A stretch of DNA of 64,000 nt from the NCBI RefSeq assembly GCF_963580165.1, contig NZ_CAUZLM010000006.1, positions 1-64,000 of the forward strand. The letters run 5' to 3'. A program made the translations under genes and the position numbers. Positions 41,393-52,500 of this stretch are shown piece by piece; within the stretch, counting starts at the first letter, position 1; each line of letters starts with the position of its first letter. The stretch comes from Fructobacillus evanidus (GTDB taxonomy: Bacteria; Bacillota; Bacilli; Lactobacillales; Lactobacillaceae). The notes under the pieces are model-generated. The model was not told the DNA's origin, ran no database searches, and saw only the letters and a program-made list of their open reading frames with translations.

Positions 41393-44300
41393 ATGTTATA
41401 TAACAAGAGAACTCTTCAAAAAGTAGAAGATAAAAAAATCATGCGAAAGGTAAAGAGCCAATGGGTTGTCGTCTCATTGGCTAGTTTTGGTTTGTTAGCA
41501 GGTGTCACGGCCGTCCAACGAGTTTCGGCTGATACAACGACTGCAACCACAACGCAACCTGCCGCAACAACCTCGCAAACCGCAGGCACTTCGTCTAGTG
41601 GCAGCTCGACTGCTTCCACAAGCGCATCGACAAGCTCCTCGACCAGTGCGTCCTTAAGTGTGTCGACGAGTACATCTTTGAGTGCTTCAACAAGCGTATC
41701 TGTGAGCGCATCTGCAAGCACTTCTACAAGTGTGTCCGCATCGGCAGCTGGTAAGTCCGGTTCAAATTCTGCTAATGTCGGGACTTCAACCAGCAATTCT
41801 GGTACGAGTGCAGCGAGCGCTGGTGCGACAAATACAACGAGTGCTTCTGGGTCAGCAGTAAGTAACTCAGCTACGTCAGCAGATAATACTGATGCGGATA
41901 CCACGAATGTGACAACAGCTAACTTGTTAGGGGATAATGCTGCGGTTAATTTGGGTGCTAGTGAGGTTGCTGATTCATCAGCGTCGACTTCAGAGTCTGA
42001 GACACCTGCTGAACAAGCCGCAGCTCAACAGGGGATGGAAGATGCCTTTCAGGGGAAAGCTAATGCTTCTTCTGAATTGGGTCAGGCGGTAGACTATTAC
42101 AACGCTGCCTATAGTGGTGCCCAGGCTGCAGTGACGGCTTACAATTCTGCTACTAAAGGTCAGGGAACTGGAACGCAAGATTATACCTTCTATGGTAATA
42201 CCGCTTCAAAGAAGAACGACGACGGTACCACTCACGATACAACAGGAATTGACAAAAGTGGAACGCCACAAGCATATGGCAGTGCTGATGATGTTAATCA
42301 AGGTGGGGCGGATAATCCAGCAGAAGCTTCTGCTAGTGCTAGCAAGTATGAAACTGCTTTAAATACTAAGTTGGATGCTCAAACAAACGTCTCTGTCCAA
42401 ACAACCACTTCTAATTCAACTACTAACAATATTAGTATTCCGACGAGCCAGACAGCATCAATAGCTAATGCTCGTACTAGCTACCAAAGCGATACCAATC
42501 TGGGCGCCAGTTTTGATGCTGGTGTGGCCTATGCATTAGGTCAGTTGGGTCAGGAAGACGCTGAAAGTGGTAAGTGGCAGGGTGTTTACTCTGGATCCAA
42601 CGGTGGAACGAAGGATCAGTATCTTGCCACCGCCACTAACGACACAAGTAATCCCTATGACCAGGCCTATCGTGGCGCTTTGGCTGCGATGAATTCATAC
42701 TTTGATGGTAATGATAACTACAAGGGCAATACGGCTGTTTCTGTTTCCTTAACAGCCAATACTTACTTTGACCAGGGATTCAATGATGTTGTCAATCAGG
42801 CTAAAAATGGGATTGCCTATGTCCAAAACGGAAGTCAATTTGCGTCTGTCTTGACTGGATCAACAGATCCCACACATAGTGGTAATGTCGCCTCGGGTAT
42901 TAATACTATTCGTTTGGCAAACGATGTTAATTTGACCAATTCTGCCTTAGGAGAAACGCAACGTACTGAAACAGCTAATACGTCATCTTTTACGATTGAT
43001 GGTCAAAATCATTTGATGGATTTTGGTGGACTAAATTATACAGTTAACTCTGCTAGTGATCTCTACCTCCAAAATTTTCAAACGATTTATGGATCTAGCG
43101 ATTACGGACCATTTGCGGCAGGAAGTGGAGCGGTTCATTTTGGAAACCTGAACTACGTTGGTCCACAGCTATTGTCTGCATATGGAAATGATGTATATTT
43201 CTTTGGTAATGTTAACGTTATTTCGCCAGATAATACTTCGAATACCTACACATCGCCCTTCCATACGGGTGTTTCGATGGATGGTAGCGGTGTTCAGGAA
43301 AACTTGGAAGTTAACAACTTTATCTTGCAGGCTGGCGCCCATTATTTCGGGACAACCTCACCTGTTGGTGGTGGTAACAATATCATTGCTAAGGGGAATT
43401 TCACGGTTGACACGGGCGCTAAAATGACACTTGTATCACGAGGTCAGACCCCTGAAGATTCACAAGATGATTCTGCTTTTGGAATTATCTTGGACACTAG
43501 TGGTGCTTCTCTGAACATTAAAAAGGATGCTACTGTTAACATTATTCCTGGCCACTATAGTGGGAGCGCAACCGTTATTGGTGGTGGCATTCTGGCCACT
43601 GGGTCTGATTCAATTAATATCGATGGCGGGACCTTAAATTATGAAGGAGAAAATGGGGTCTCAGGTAATTATAATGAGCCAATTGACATGTATAGCTCGG
43701 GTAACTCCATTAACGTTATTAACGGTGGATTATTGCAGGCTTTACTTGACTCTATGCCAACTCAGAATGCAACCGATCACAACGGAACTTCCTACTATGG
43801 TATTGTTTCAAACCCTCATAACGGGACTTTTAATGTCGGTTCAAAGGGGAGCTTGAAGATTGGTTATACCAATTCGGATTGGAACAATAGTGTTCCTTAC
43901 TTTGGTGATAACTTTAATATTAACTCGGTAGGTGGGACGCATGTGATTATGATTAAGCCCACTAACGCACAAGCTTTTCAAACTGATGCAGGAACTGATG
44001 ATGATGCACTTGGTGGTTCTATTAACGCTTATACAGTTGCTATTACACAATCTAACGGAACCAAACAGTATCTGTACTACTTTAACCTGCCATCAGGGTC
44101 TACGACCTATACTGGAACTGATTTGAATGGGGATTCTGTCACTGGGAAAATATCAGGTAATACTTTAGATATTGCAAACGTGCCGGCTGTTCAAGTTGTT
44201 GGTCCATTGACCACAGCACCAAGTTCTACTAGTGGAATGACTACGGTTACGGGCTTTGTTAAATTAACGAATTATGAAGATATGGACAACAGCAAGTATC

Positions 44301-47300
44301 CTCTTTACGTTAGCGTGGCCACCGGAACGAACGCTGGAACGAATGGAACATCATTTGATCAGTTAAATCAAATTACCGGGGACAATTTGAAGGATGGTTA
44401 TTCGTCTGCTGACCCTTATACCTACACAACCTCAGTCTCAACACAAGGTTATGCTGGTGGCCTTTTGAAGGTTGTTTATGATATTCCGACCGCAGATGCG
44501 AAAAATTATATTGGTATGCGATTCCATTATGGTATTAACTCTGTTAGTACGATTCTAAATGTGACCGGTTCTTCGTACACTACCACTGTCGAAGGATTTA
44601 CACCAGATTCAAGTCATCCTGGTAAAGTGGTTCAAGACACCACCCATGGTGACATGGTAGTCGCCAATGGATCAACAGGCAATGTTGAAAACGGTATCCA
44701 AGATGGTATTACCGATGCCGAGAACAACAATAGCGCTAAAAAGGCAGGTGAGCCGTTTGATACCCAGACAAACGATGATTATATATCCGGATATAAGAGT
44801 GCCCAAGCGGGTTACAAGGCCTATTCAAATCAGACTGCTAACCAAGATTACACCCAGACTGATGCCTACAAGAATGCAAGCAATCCAGACGCCTTTACCC
44901 AAGGTTACAATGCTGCCGCTTATGATGCCGGATTGCATGATGCAAAGTTAGGCCAAACTAATTCGAAAGATTCAAATTATACGCAAGCTCAAACTGAATA
45001 TAATACGGTATACACGGCTGCACTGGACAATCCGAATGAAACCTTATCTAATATTCTGTCTAGTGCTACTATTCCTGTGGATGCAAATCTCAAGAATACA
45101 ACCCCAACTCCAGCAGAGAATCAAGCGTTTACGGATGCTCAAGGTGTGGCAGCCTTCGTTAAAGATGAACAGGCCGGCAATATTTCCGGTACCACTTATG
45201 GTCCAAACTTTAATGCTTTGACTACTAATGATCAAAAGGTTGCTTACGAAGCCGCATTAACCGGCTATAACCAGGCCATGACGGTTAGTCCGACATCTGA
45301 CGACCCCGATGGTAATGCTACCAAGGCTGAAATTGCCGGCTTTGAATATGGTCAATCATTAATTAATGGTGGTTTGTCAACGGGCACTGTTGCTCCAACG
45401 GCTGCTGCTAGCCACATGAATAATGTGAATGTTGCTCAGATTGGGTACAATACTGCCAACCAGGCGGTTACAGCAGCTAAGGGAAACGGTTCCTCTAGCA
45501 CCGAAGCACAGACTGCAAATGCACAATCATTGCCAGCCGATAGTGGTACAACAGATGCTACCTTCGATCGCTACGTTAAGTATGGTGCTTATGCTGCATT
45601 GAAGGTTAATTCAGATACTGGCTTAAACCAATATGAAGAAGTTGGTTATTCAAAGGTGATTACCGCTTCAGCTTATCAAGATGGTTTGAACGCCTATAAG
45701 AATAAGCAGAGTGCAACCCCAACGGGTACTGATGCTGAATCAAATGCTGGTCAAACTTCCTTTGCACAGGGTTATAGCGATGGTCAAAAGGCCGCAGCAG
45801 CGGGTATTCAAAACTTTAAGAATGGTACTGCCCAACCTACTGGTACCGATACGATTTCTTATATCACAAGCCAAGCACAAGCTAGTGCCCAGCAAGGATT
45901 TGCTGATGGGGATGCTGGTAAATCAGCTCCATCAACGGATACATCTTATGATTCAGCCTATACGACCGGCTATAATGCTGGTCAGTCAACCAAGTTAGCA
46001 ACTGACGATGCTAAGAATGGAACAGACCAATCAAAGTCTGCCAATGATTCTGCAGCTTATAGCGATGCGAAGGGTGCTTATGCGGATGGCGCTTCGGCTT
46101 ACAAATCAGGCAATACTCAATCATCAAAATCAGCTGACCCGGTATACCAAGCAGCCTATAATCAGGCGTTGGCAGATATTACTAATGCCCGGACCCAAGC
46201 AATCCAGGATGCGGATGGTAATCATGGCCAAGCTAAGAGTTCAAGCACAAGCTACTCAGCAAATCAAGATGCAGAATCAGTCGCTGAAAAGGCCTATACC
46301 GATGCCCAAACTGCTTATTCTGAAGCTATTGTCGGTGCTGCGACACCTACAAACCCAAATGATGCCCAGGCAAGCGGAGCAGCAGCGGGTGCTAATGATA
46401 AAGCTTACATTGACGCAACGGTTGCTAACCAAACGACAACTGCGACGGTTTCTTCTACTAAGTCCGGTATTGTGACGACTCAAATCGGCGCAGCACAAGC
46501 TGCCTTTACAGCTAACCCAGATGCTCTTGACACCTTGAATAGCACAGACCCATTGGCCAACTATGCTTACAAGGCTGAAATGGATTCTTTGAAGGCTCAG
46601 TATGCAAAGGGAATCAACGATGCAGCGACCGGAAAAAATCCAGATGCAACAGCCAGTGATGCTGAAAAGAAGGGTGCTAGTGATTATGCAGCTGGATTAA
46701 ATGCGGCAGTCAATGGACCAGCCATTACTAACCCAACAACTGGTAATAAGGACGGTGAGGCAGCCGCCAATTCGTATAATGCAGGTTATAACGATGCCAA
46801 GGCCGGCACGCCAAATGATAGTAATTCAGGCGACCCAGTGAAGAAGTCAGCATATGAAGGTGCTAGTGAAGCCTTCACAGACGTTGCGAATGGGACTACC
46901 AGGAGCACTGATTCAATGGATCCAGTGCAGAAGGTTGCTTACGAGCAGGCTTTGAAGGAAGCACAAGCTGATGCAGCGCAAGGTGCTCAGGATTTTGTCA
47001 ACGGTAAGGACAGTCCAAATGCAAGTACGGTGAGTGGTGCAGCAGCAGCCGAAGGATATAAACAAGCTCAGTCTGGATATAGTGATGGTCAGAGCGGTAA
47101 GTCATCACAATCAGATGATCCAAACTACACGACTGGTTATAACGCCGGTAAGAGTGAGACGAGCGGTTATAATGACCAAACTGCGCCAACGAATGCAACG
47201 CCAACGGAGCAGCAAGCCTATGATGGAGCGAAGGCCGGAGCCGCTGATGGCATTGCAGGTAAGAAGCAAGCCGATAATTCAGCCCAGTCAAAAGCTTATC

Positions 47301-49552
47301 AAGATGCTTATACCAAGGCCTATCAGGATGCCCAAACTGGCTATCCAGCTGGTTATGCGGCTGGTCAAGGCGGCGGCACGCCAGCTGAACCTAATAACCC
47401 ATCTTATATGGCGGGTTACCATGCAGGTCAAGCAGCTAAGCAAGCGACGACAGATGCCTATAATGGTGTCAACAATCCAAGCGGTGTGACGGATCAAACT
47501 ACTTATAAGGATGTCCAAGATGGTTATCATGATGGGGTTATTGCTACGGGCAAGACGTTGAACAACACGCCAGATGCTACGACCGGTGATGCGCCATACA
47601 AGACTGCTTATCACCAAGGTATTGTGGATACAAACGCAGCTCGAGCCAAGGCCATGCAGGCTGCAGACGCTAACTATGGCCAAGCTAATAGTGCAGGTAC
47701 AACCTATTCAGCAAATAAAGATGTGGAAACAATCGCTGAACAGGCCTACACGGATGCGCAAAATGCTTATAACGCCACTATGATCAACAGTGTGCCAACG
47801 AGTCCAAATGATGCTCAACAAAGTGGTATTACCGCTGCTCAAACTGATCAAAGTTACGTGCAAGCCACAGTTGCCAACCCAAGTCAGACAAGTACGACGG
47901 TTTCAGCTACTAAGACGACGGCGGTTAACAATGGAATCACCAAAGCCCAAGCAGATTTCAAGGCTAACCCAGACGCTAGTGATAGCTTGAGTGGTAGTGA
48001 CGCCTTGACAACCTATGCTTATAAGGTCGAAATGGATTCTTTGCATGCCCAGTATAATACTGGAAAGCAAGAGGCAGCTGCCGGTAATAGCCCAGCAACC
48101 ACTGCCAGTGATGCTGAAAAGCAGGGAGCTATTGACTATACGAACGGATTAAACGCTGCGGTTAATAACGATACCCAAAGCATTGCCAACCCAACCAGTG
48201 GTAATAAGGCTGGTGAAGCAGCCATCGATTCGTTTAATAAGGGTTATCAAGATGCCGTGGATGGAAAGGATGACAGTACTTTAACTGATCCAGTCCAAAA
48301 GGCTGCCCAAGCAGCCGCCAGTGAAGGCTTCGCGGATGTGACAAGTGGTAACGTCAAGAACGCTACCGAAATTGCCACGATGAATCCAGTGGCTCAAGTT
48401 GCCTATCAAAAGGCGGTCAAAGAAGCTCAGGCAGATGCAGCGCAGGGAGCACAAACTTATTTGAGCGGTGGTAGCCGTCCAGCTGACAATACCGTGGCTG
48501 GTAAGGCTGAGGCCTCTGGATATGATAAGGCTCAGCAAGGTTACACCGATGAGCAGAGTAACAAGACCCAAGCATCATCTGATCCAAGTTACACGACTGG
48601 TTATAACGCAGGTAAGAGTGAGCAAAGTGGTTATAATGATAAGACCCAACCAGCATCGACTGCATCCCAATCAGAACAGGATGCTTATAATGGTGCACAG
48701 GCCGGTTCTAAGGATGCCATTGCCGGTAACACGAAGAATCAGAATACCGGTAAGTCTCAAGCCTATAAAGACGGCTACAATCAAGGTTATGACGATGCAA
48801 CGGGTGGCTATACAGCCGGTTATAATGCGGGACAAAATGGTACCAAGCCAAATGCCACGCAAACGGCAGATCCATCTTACATGAAGGGTTACAACGCCGG
48901 TCAGGCAGCAAAGCAAGCTATCGCTGATGACCAAAATGGTCAAAGCAATGCAAGTGGTGTGACGGATCAAACAACTTATGACGATGCGCAAAAGGGCTAT
49001 CATGATGGCGTTATTGCCACAGGCAAGACTGGTGTCAACACACCAGATGCTACGGCAGCCAATGGCGATCAACCATACCAGGCTGGCTATAACCAAGCTA
49101 TCACGGATACAAATAAAGCCCGTGCAGCCGCTTACCAGGATGCAGACGATAATCACGGTCAAGCAATTGATTCGAATAAGAAATATTCTCCTAATAGTGA
49201 TATTCAAACAGTAGCGCAACAGGCTTATAACGACGCTCAAACTGCTTATTCTGAAGCTATCTCCGGTGCTACAACACCAACGAATCCAAATGATGCCCAG
49301 GCAAGTGGAGTAGCAGCAGGTACTAATGATAAGAGTTACGTTGATGCAACAGTGGCTAACCAAACACCAAGTGCAACGGTTTCATCTGCTAAGTCAACAA
49401 TTGTTTCAGCTCAGATCACAGCAGCTCAAACTGCCTTCAATAAGGACCCCGATGCTCCTGACAGTTTGAATAGCACTGATCCATTAGCCAACTATGCTTA
49501 TAAGGCTGAAATGGATTCTTTGCAGTCCCGGTATAGTACTGGAAAGCAATAG
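41393..49552 (+). CDS. Giant LPXTG adhesin, N-terminal segment up to an in-frame TAG
   Basis: 2,719 residues as read to the TAG at 49550-49552. The frame then stays open to 60061, so the intact gene would encode 6,222 residues. Residues 1-46 are a KxYKxGKxW-like signal peptide (RKVKSQWVVVSLASFG; likely cut after VSA). Residues ~50-215 are Ser/Thr/Ala-rich. About 500-850 form a pectate-lyase-like beta-helix adhesive domain (LNYVGPQLLSAYGNDVYFFG; GNFTVDTGAKMTL). From about 1,110 on come GYxxG-type motifs, then the 490-residue repeats. In other repeats the stop position is GAG or GAA (KQEAA), so one G-to-T change made it. ATG 41393 is preferred over an upstream GTG at 41324 because of AAAGG and the paralogue's start. 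Confidence 0.85.
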   Translation: MLYNKRTLQKVEDKKIMRKVKSQWVVVSLASFGLLAGVTAVQRVSADTTTATTTQPAATTSQTAGTSSSGSSTASTSASTSSSTSASLSVSTSTSLSASTSVSVSASASTSTSVSASAAGKSGSNSANVGTSTSNSGTSAASAGATNTTSASGSAVSNSATSADNTDADTTNVTTANLLGDNAAVNLGASEVADSSASTSESETPAEQAAAQQGMEDAFQGKANASSELGQAVDYYNAAYSGAQAAVTAYNSATKGQGTGTQDYTFYGNTASKKNDDGTTHDTTGIDKSGTPQAYGSADDVNQGGADNPAEASASASKYETALNTKLDAQTNVSVQTTTSNSTTNNISIPTSQTASIANARTSYQSDTNLGASFDAGVAYALGQLGQEDAESGKWQGVYSGSNGGTKDQYLATATNDTSNPYDQAYRGALAAMNSYFDGNDNYKGNTAVSVSLTANTYFDQGFNDVVNQAKNGIAYVQNGSQFASVLTGSTDPTHSGNVASGINTIRLANDVNLTNSALGETQRTETANTSSFTIDGQNHLMDFGGLNYTVNSASDLYLQNFQTIYGSSDYGPFAAGSGAVHFGNLNYVGPQLLSAYGNDVYFFGNVNVISPDNTSNTYTSPFHTGVSMDGSGVQENLEVNNFILQAGAHYFGTTSPVGGGNNIIAKGNFTVDTGAKMTLVSRGQTPEDSQDDSAFGIILDTSGASLNIKKDATVNIIPGHYSGSATVIGGGILATGSDSINIDGGTLNYEGENGVSGNYNEPIDMYSSGNSINVINGGLLQALLDSMPTQNATDHNGTSYYGIVSNPHNGTFNVGSKGSLKIGYTNSDWNNSVPYFGDNFNINSVGGTHVIMIKPTNAQAFQTDAGTDDDALGGSINAYTVAITQSNGTKQYLYYFNLPSGSTTYTGTDLNGDSVTGKISGNTLDIANVPAVQVVGPLTTAPSSTSGMTTVTGFVKLTNYEDMDNSKYPLYVSVATGTNAGTNGTSFDQLNQITGDNLKDGYSSADPYTYTTSVSTQGYAGGLLKVVYDIPTADAKNYIGMRFHYGINSVSTILNVTGSSYTTTVEGFTPDSSHPGKVVQDTTHGDMVVANGSTGNVENGIQDGITDAENNNSAKKAGEPFDTQTNDDYISGYKSAQAGYKAYSNQTANQDYTQTDAYKNASNPDAFTQGYNAAAYDAGLHDAKLGQTNSKDSNYTQAQTEYNTVYTAALDNPNETLSNILSSATIPVDANLKNTTPTPAENQAFTDAQGVAAFVKDEQAGNISGTTYGPNFNALTTNDQKVAYEAALTGYNQAMTVSPTSDDPDGNATKAEIAGFEYGQSLINGGLSTGTVAPTAAASHMNNVNVAQIGYNTANQAVTAAKGNGSSSTEAQTANAQSLPADSGTTDATFDRYVKYGAYAALKVNSDTGLNQYEEVGYSKVITASAYQDGLNAYKNKQSATPTGTDAESNAGQTSFAQGYSDGQKAAAAGIQNFKNGTAQPTGTDTISYITSQAQASAQQGFADGDAGKSAPSTDTSYDSAYTTGYNAGQSTKLATDDAKNGTDQSKSANDSAAYSDAKGAYADGASAYKSGNTQSSKSADPVYQAAYNQALADITNARTQAIQDADGNHGQAKSSSTSYSANQDAESVAEKAYTDAQTAYSEAIVGAATPTNPNDAQASGAAAGANDKAYIDATVANQTTTATVSSTKSGIVTTQIGAAQAAFTANPDALDTLNSTDPLANYAYKAEMDSLKAQYAKGINDAATGKNPDATASDAEKKGASDYAAGLNAAVNGPAITNPTTGNKDGEAAANSYNAGYNDAKAGTPNDSNSGDPVKKSAYEGASEAFTDVANGTTRSTDSMDPVQKVAYEQALKEAQADAAQGAQDFVNGKDSPNASTVSGAAAAEGYKQAQSGYSDGQSGKSSQSDDPNYTTGYNAGKSETSGYNDQTAPTNATPTEQQAYDGAKAGAADGIAGKKQADNSAQSKAYQDAYTKAYQDAQTGYPAGYAAGQGGGTPAEPNNPSYMAGYHAGQAAKQATTDAYNGVNNPSGVTDQTTYKDVQDGYHDGVIATGKTLNNTPDATTGDAPYKTAYHQGIVDTNAARAKAMQAADANYGQANSAGTTYSANKDVETIAEQAYTDAQNAYNATMINSVPTSPNDAQQSGITAAQTDQSYVQATVANPSQTSTTVSATKTTAVNNGITKAQADFKANPDASDSLSGSDALTTYAYKVEMDSLHAQYNTGKQEAAAGNSPATTASDAEKQGAIDYTNGLNAAVNNDTQSIANPTSGNKAGEAAIDSFNKGYQDAVDGKDDSTLTDPVQKAAQAAASEGFADVTSGNVKNATEIATMNPVAQVAYQKAVKEAQADAAQGAQTYLSGGSRPADNTVAGKAEASGYDKAQQGYTDEQSNKTQASSDPSYTTGYNAGKSEQSGYNDKTQPASTASQSEQDAYNGAQAGSKDAIAGNTKNQNTGKSQAYKDGYNQGYDDATGGYTAGYNAGQNGTKPNATQTADPSYMKGYNAGQAAKQAIADDQNGQSNASGVTDQTTYDDAQKGYHDGVIATGKTGVNTPDATAANGDQPYQAGYNQAITDTNKARAAAYQDADDNHGQAIDSNKKYSPNSDIQTVAQQAYNDAQTAYSEAISGATTPTNPNDAQASGVAAGTNDKSYVDATVANQTPSATVSSAKSTIVSAQITAAQTAFNKDPDAPDSLNSTDPLANYAYKAEMDSLQSRYSTGKQ

Positions 49553-52500
49553 GCAGCTACCGGTAATAGCCCAGCAACCACTGCCAGTGATGCTGAAAAG
49601 CAGGGTGCTATTGACTATACGAACGGATTGAATGCAGCCGTCAATGGTAAGACCATTGCCAACCCAACCAGTGGTAATAAAGCTGGTGAAGCGGCCATCG
49701 ATTCGTTCAATAAGGGTTATCAAGATGCCGTGGATGGCAAGGATGACAGTACTTTAACTGATCCAGTCCAAAAGGCAGCCCAAGCAGCAGCTACTAACGC
49801 CTTCAATGATGTGAAGAACAACACTGTCAAGACGGCAGATCAAATCAAGGCGATGAACCCAGTGGCTCAAGTTGCCTATCAAAAGGCCTTGACCGAGGCT
49901 CAGGCAGATGCTGCCAAGGGAGCCCAGGCCTATGTTAGTGGTGGTGCTCGTCCAGATGATAGTACGGTAGATGGCAAGGCCACCGCCGCCGGATATGATA
50001 AGGCTGCGACCGGTTACGCCGACGGTAAAAGTGGTTCCTCTGCAGCATCAAACGACCCAAGCTACACGACCGGTTATCAAGCTGGTCAAAGCGAGAAGAA
50101 TGGTTATAATGATCAGAGTTTGCCAGATAATGCATCGCAAACCGAAAAGGATGCTTATAACGCTGCAAAGGCTGGAGCAGCCGATGGTATTGCTGGTAAG
50201 CAACCGGCTGATAACTCAACTCAGTCACAAGCCTATAAGGATGCCTACACCAAGGCTTATCAGGATGCGACAAACGGTTACAATACCGGTTATGCAGCAG
50301 GCCAAAGTGGTACCAAGCCAGATGCTAGCCAAGCAGCAGACCCATCTTATATGAAGGGTTACAACGCAGGTCAAGCTGCAAAGCAAGCGATTGCCGATGA
50401 CCAAAATGGTCAAAACAATGCAAGCAGTTCAGCTGATTCAACAACCTATAATGATGTTCAGCAGGGTTACCACGATGGCGTTGTTGCCACGGGAAAGACT
50501 GGTGTCAACACGCCAAACGCTACGGCAGCCAATGGGGATGCACCATACCAGGCTGGCTACAACCAAGCTATCACGGATACAAATAAAGCCCGTGCAGCAG
50601 CCTACCAAGATGCAGATGATAATCATGGTCAAGCAATTGATTCAAATAAGAAATATTCTCCTAATAGTGATATTCAAACAGTAGCGCAACAGGCTTATAA
50701 CGACGCTCAAACTGCTTATTCTGACGCTATCTCCGGTGCTACAACACCAACGAATCCAAATGATGCGCAGGCAAGTGGTATAGCAGCCGGTACCAATGAT
50801 AAGAATTATGTTGACGCAACAGTGGCCAACCAGGCACCAAGTGCAACAGTTTCATCTGCTAAGTCAACCATTGTTTCTGCTCAAATCGCAGCGGCGCAAG
50901 CAGCCTTTAAGCAAAATCCAGATGCAAAGGATGCCTTGAATAGCGGTGATCCATTGGCCAACTATGCCTATAAGGCTGAGATGGACGCCTTGCAGAAGCA
51001 GTACCAAATTGGGATTTCTGATGGAAAAGCTGCCACGAACGCAGCAACCACTGCCAGTGATGCTGAAAAACAGGGAGTTAGTGACTTTATAACCGGATTA
51101 AATGCGGTAGTCAATGGGCCAACCATTGCTAACCCTAATAGTGGAAATCAGGCTGGTGCGGCCGTTATTAATTCGTTTAATCAGGGTTATCAAGATGCCG
51201 AGAAGGGTACTGATGACAGCGGTTCAGGTGATCCCGTAATCAAGGCAGCTCAGATAGCTGCAACAGATGCCTTCAACGATGTGAAAAACAACACCATCAA
51301 GACTCCTGATGAAATCAAGACGATGAACCCTGTGGCTCAAGTTGCCTACCAGAAGGCTTTGACAGCTGCGGAAAACGCAGCATCGCAGGGTGCCCAAACC
51401 TATGTCAATGGTGGTAGTCGCCCAGATAACACTACTGTAACTGGTAAGGTTGCTGCAGCCGGCTATGACGATGCTAAATCAGGTTACGCGGATGGTAAGA
51501 GCGGTGCTGCTGCATCATTGACTAATAATCCAAGCTACATGACGGGTTATAACGCTGGTCTGAATGAGAAGAGCGGTTATAATGATCAGAGTTTGCCAGC
51601 AGATGCATCACAAGCTGAAAAGGATGCTTACAATGCAGCCAAGGCCGGGGCAGCTGATGGTATTGCGGGCAAGAAGCCAGCTGACAACTCAAAGCAGTCC
51701 CAAGCCTATCAAGATGCTTATACCCAAGCTTATAATGATGCGACAAACGGTTATAACGATGGTTATGCCGCAGGTCAAAATGGTACAAAACCAGATGCTA
51801 GCCAAGCAGCAGACCCATCTTATATGAAGGGTTACAACGCCGGTCAGGCAGCAAAGCAAGCGATTGCTGATGACCAAAATGGTCAAAATAATGCAAGCAG
51901 CTCAGCTGATTCAACAACCTATAATGATGTTCAAAGTTGTTATCACGATGGGGTTATGGCCGTAGGAAAGAATGGCGCAGATACATCACCGACTGCACCA
52001 AGCGGTGATGTACCGTACCAGAAGGGCTACACCCAAGGTGTCCAAGATGCACTTGCAGCTCGAGTAAAGAGTATCCAGGATGCAGACGATAATCACGGTC
52101 AAGCAATTGATTCGAATAAGAAATATTCTCCTAATAGTGATATTCAAACAGTAGCGCAACAGGCTTATAACGACGCTCAAACTGCTTATTCTGAAGCTAT
52201 CTCCGGTGCTACAACACCAACGAGTCCAAATGATGCTCAGGCAAGTGGTATTACAACAGCTCAAAATGACCAGAACTACGTTAACGCAACAGTTGCTAAC
52301 CAGACATCGAGTGCGACGGTTTCATCTGCTAAATCAACGATTGTTTCAGCTCAAATCACAGTAGCTCAAAAAGCCTTTACGGCTAACCCAGATGCTCCTG
52401 ACAGCTTGAACAGCACTGATCCACTCGCTAACTATGCTTATAAGACTGAAATGGATGCTTTGCAGACAAAGTATAATACTGGAAAGCAAGAAGCAGCTGA

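Noticed and set aside
48671..49363. A 230-codon leftward frame inside the giant adhesin gene
   Set aside because: It mirrors the repeat array; similar shadows appear in every repeat unit, as expected from codon periodicity.
49552..49628. A frameshift splitting the giant adhesin
   Set aside because: The distance from ATG 41393 to the downstream frame is a multiple of three; only the TAG interrupts it.
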